64,000 bases of DNA from Angiostrongylus vasorum (Eukaryota > Nematoda > Chromadorea > Rhabditida > Metastrongylidae), in the NCBI GenBank assembly GCA_018806985.1, contig JADANN010000013.1, forward strand, positions 620,001 to 684,000. The letters are read 5' to 3'. The position numbers were made by a program, and so were the translations under genes. Positions 62,090 to 64,000 of this stretch are shown in pieces (position 1 is the first letter of the stretch; each line of letters begins with the position of its first letter). The notes under the pieces were generated by a model. That model ran no database searches and was not told the DNA's origin. It saw nothing but the letters and a program-made list of their open reading frames with translations.

Positions 62090-62440
62090 GGATACTTGGA
62101 GATCCCATCCTCACTGGTACTTGGGTGCCAGCATAATTCCCACTTTTTCGGAGTTTTGCTGGCTTAGCCCTTGCGGTTTGCTGGTGTCCCAAGAACAGCT
62201 TGGCCAAAGTCTGCCCCAGGTCGTCATCACCACAGGCAGTCGCTCCCTTGGGGATCAAAGCAAGATTTGCCACCATGCGACTAATTTGTTACCAGGACGG
62301 TGGTGGATCCTGGTATTGGTTTCCACTTATCTAAGCTTCCTTATGGAAACGCCGGACTCCTTCTCAGCTTGGGAGGCTTTGCCGAGAGGATGAATCCCCC
62401 TGCTGTACATTGCAGCCCGACACTCAGGAGTACCTATGAC
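62090..62440 (-). mobile_element. Family D retroposon
   Basis: CCTGGATACTTGGAGATCCC, GCTTAGCCCTTGCGGTTTGC, ACCAGGACGGTGGTGGATCC and GTACATTGCAGCCCGACACT in family order. Slightly truncated at the far end. Confidence 0.82.
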
Positions 62441-63006
62441 CAGCAACCTATCATTACTTTCAACGACGGGACATAGTATGTTCTTTGTTGTAGGCCAACG
62501 TTAATGTCTAAAATGTCTTATCTACGATCTTTTGAATCTACTACAACCAACTACGACAATCATTACTGCTCTGCAAACTATTGCGTAAGCTCTACTGTTA
62601 CAACTGTAGTCTGACAGCACAACAACGATCGCTTGAATACCTCGCATAACAGACAAATAAAAATTGTAACTAACTGATAAACGAAACGTTTTTTTCTTGA
62701 TAAGCTGATAGATCTGTGGGGTTAGGGCTGTGATCAGGATACAGCACAGTGCTTTTTGTTGCATTAGGCAGAATAAGAGCCTTAAGACACTTAGAATACA
62801 GAGTGATTTAACGAATATGGTTACTGACTACAGATTTTGTGGGATGACAAACACTAACAATCAAATGAAGGTAATGAAAAGTAGCAAACTGAACCGATTG
62901 ACAGATTCGGCGCTCCGCTTTCGTTTTAAATACGCACGCGACACCGGCGCACCACCAGTCGATCGACAAGACCGGCAGGGTTCGGTTGTAATGATAGGGA
63001 TGGGGT
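62441..63006. other. No gene recognised
   Basis: The minus-strand frame 62522-62764 and the plus-strand frame 62730-63026 are open, but neither carries a recognisable domain or a convincing splice border. Confidence 0.45.
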
Positions 63007-63020
63007 TTGTACTATTAAAG

Positions 63021-63305
63021 CTTTAAAGAGAGGATAAAGCTCTCGGCGTTGATCAATCCCTGAGTGTTGTGCCATGCATTCAACTTCATTAAGTATCGTT
63101 GGAGGTGATTGAATGCATATCCGGGCTTCATAATGACTCGCGGTGGCCTACGGATGTATCGAGCCAGTGCTGCTATCCACCCAGACTAGTCTGGTACCAA
63201 TTTGCCAACCCCGGTGGGATGGAAGGCTTGGCGAGCTGTGGGCGCTGGGGTCGATTCCACGTATGTGTCGCAGTAGCGCCTCCAACCGCTGCGCCACACG
63301 CGCCC
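63021..63305 (-). mobile_element. Family A SINE with 14 bp TSD
   Basis: On the reverse strand: head GGCGCGTGTGGCGCAGCGG (exact A-box), B-box-like GGAATCGACCCC, then a 5 bp pairing of GGCGC with GCGCC as in an acceptor stem. The central block and tail are intact. The flanks TTGTACTATTAAAG (63007-63020) and TTGTACTATTAGAG (63306-63319) differ at one base. Probably one of the younger copies. Confidence 0.9.
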
Positions 63306-63880
63306 TTGTACTATTAGAGTTTGTTATTATGTATGAGTTACTACTATTTACTGGAGGTTATTGAGTCGCTACAGTTCCTTAACTGTTCCCCCTACTATGG
63401 TGGTCCACAATGAGATGTGAAATGTATGGTGTAGTGGCCCACCTTTTTTTGCATTGTGTAGTTTTTCCATAGAAATATCAGTGGATAGGACGGCGTACTT
63501 GGTGTTTAAAGACCAATTCTCCTTTAAACTGACAGGTGAGTTGTTGATTTTCGATGTTCTGTTGCTGATTCGTTGATATGATTAAGAAAAAGGTGAAGCT
63601 TCTGTGTTTCTGGGTCTGTTAATTCCTTTTAGTTCAGAGACATTGAAGAAAAAGTCCAGGATTCATCCAACAACCGTCAAGGAATACGTGCTTTGTTGTT
63701 TGTACTCGGCTTTTGAACGAAGAACCTCAACTGTGATTTTGAAAAATCGCCCCGCAATTTTGCAGTTGCATTCGTTTAGATTCGATGGTATAGCCTATTG
63801 GTGATAGAGTAGTCCGGATATCTGTTCCTTAGTGAACGATCGAAGAACGCTGATATTGGTAAAAGTGAGAGATGAAAGTA
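63306..63880. other. No gene recognised
   Basis: T-rich sequence up to an RTE 3' end. The short open frame at 63604-63804 has no motif. Confidence 0.45.
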
Positions 63881-63889
63881 GAGGACTTC

Positions 63890-64000
63890 ACCTGTATCAC
63901 CTGTGTCACCTGTAGTCCCGTTGGTCGTCGAGTGACTCGAGTGGGAGTAAGTCTTCCATTTTTCGCTGTCGCGTGCAAGAGTAGCCCAGTGGGTTCTGCT
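63890..64000 (-). mobile_element. RTE 3' end running off the window
   Basis: The minus strand ends in tandem AGGTGATACAGG / AGGTGACACAGG units near 63892-63920, preceded by the 3' UTR also seen at 42340-42450 and 45600-45700 (GCGACAGCGAAAAATGG). The body of the element lies beyond 64000. Confidence 0.85.

Noticed and set aside
62522..62764. 80-codon minus-strand frame with hydrophobic stretch
   Set aside because: No acceptor or donor in a fitting phase and no recognisable similarity.

Overview
The window looks like nuclear DNA of a nematode, most likely a clade V strongylid (hookworm-like) worm. This is inferred from four things. Exons are short and split by introns with TTTCAG-type acceptors. 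Start codons sit a few bases after such an acceptor, as expected of spliced-leader trans-splicing. The recognisable genes resemble nematode ral-1, JADE/PHF-15 and PEBP genes. The rest is an AT-rich matrix full of small retroposons and an RTE-type non-LTR retrotransposon. No bacterial genes, operons or CRISPR arrays were seen.

Layout. 1-13.7 kb is repeat-rich and holds only weak exon candidates. Ral GTPase (seven exons) lies at 13.77-17.82 kb on +. A three-finger CCCH protein resembling ZC3H10 lies at 19.13-20.26 kb on -. A JADE-family PHD-finger protein lies at 21.64-29.85 kb on +; ten exons join in frame into 1048 residues. The CCCH and JADE genes are divergent and share a 1.37 kb upstream interval. 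A gene-poor 9.6 kb follows. A phosphatidylethanolamine-binding protein (PEBP, five exons) lies at 39.43-40.68 kb on + and carries an apparent one-base frameshift. From 41.5 kb to the end the sequence is mostly mobile elements. Inside them are an EGF-domain gene remnant (48.9-50.2 kb, -) and a small multi-pass membrane protein gene (56.4-57.8 kb, -).

Repeats. I see five recurrent families, named here A-E. A and C are SINE-like: each has a tRNA-like head with pol III A- and B-box matches, several copies have target-site duplications (TSDs), and the two families share a central block. B has a tRNA-like core but often occurs as an inverted palindrome. D is a roughly 390 bp retroposon ending in a TACTTGA-type microsatellite with perfect TSDs. 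E is a terminal-inverted-repeat element. RTE copies occur at 41.5-45.7 kb (one inserted in another), 50.9-51.8 kb and the right edge.

The protein genes are ordinary housekeeping or regulatory genes: vesicle/exocyst signalling, RNA binding, histone acetylation scaffolding and a PEBP. They show no shared pathway. The unusual content is the architecture and nesting of the small elements.
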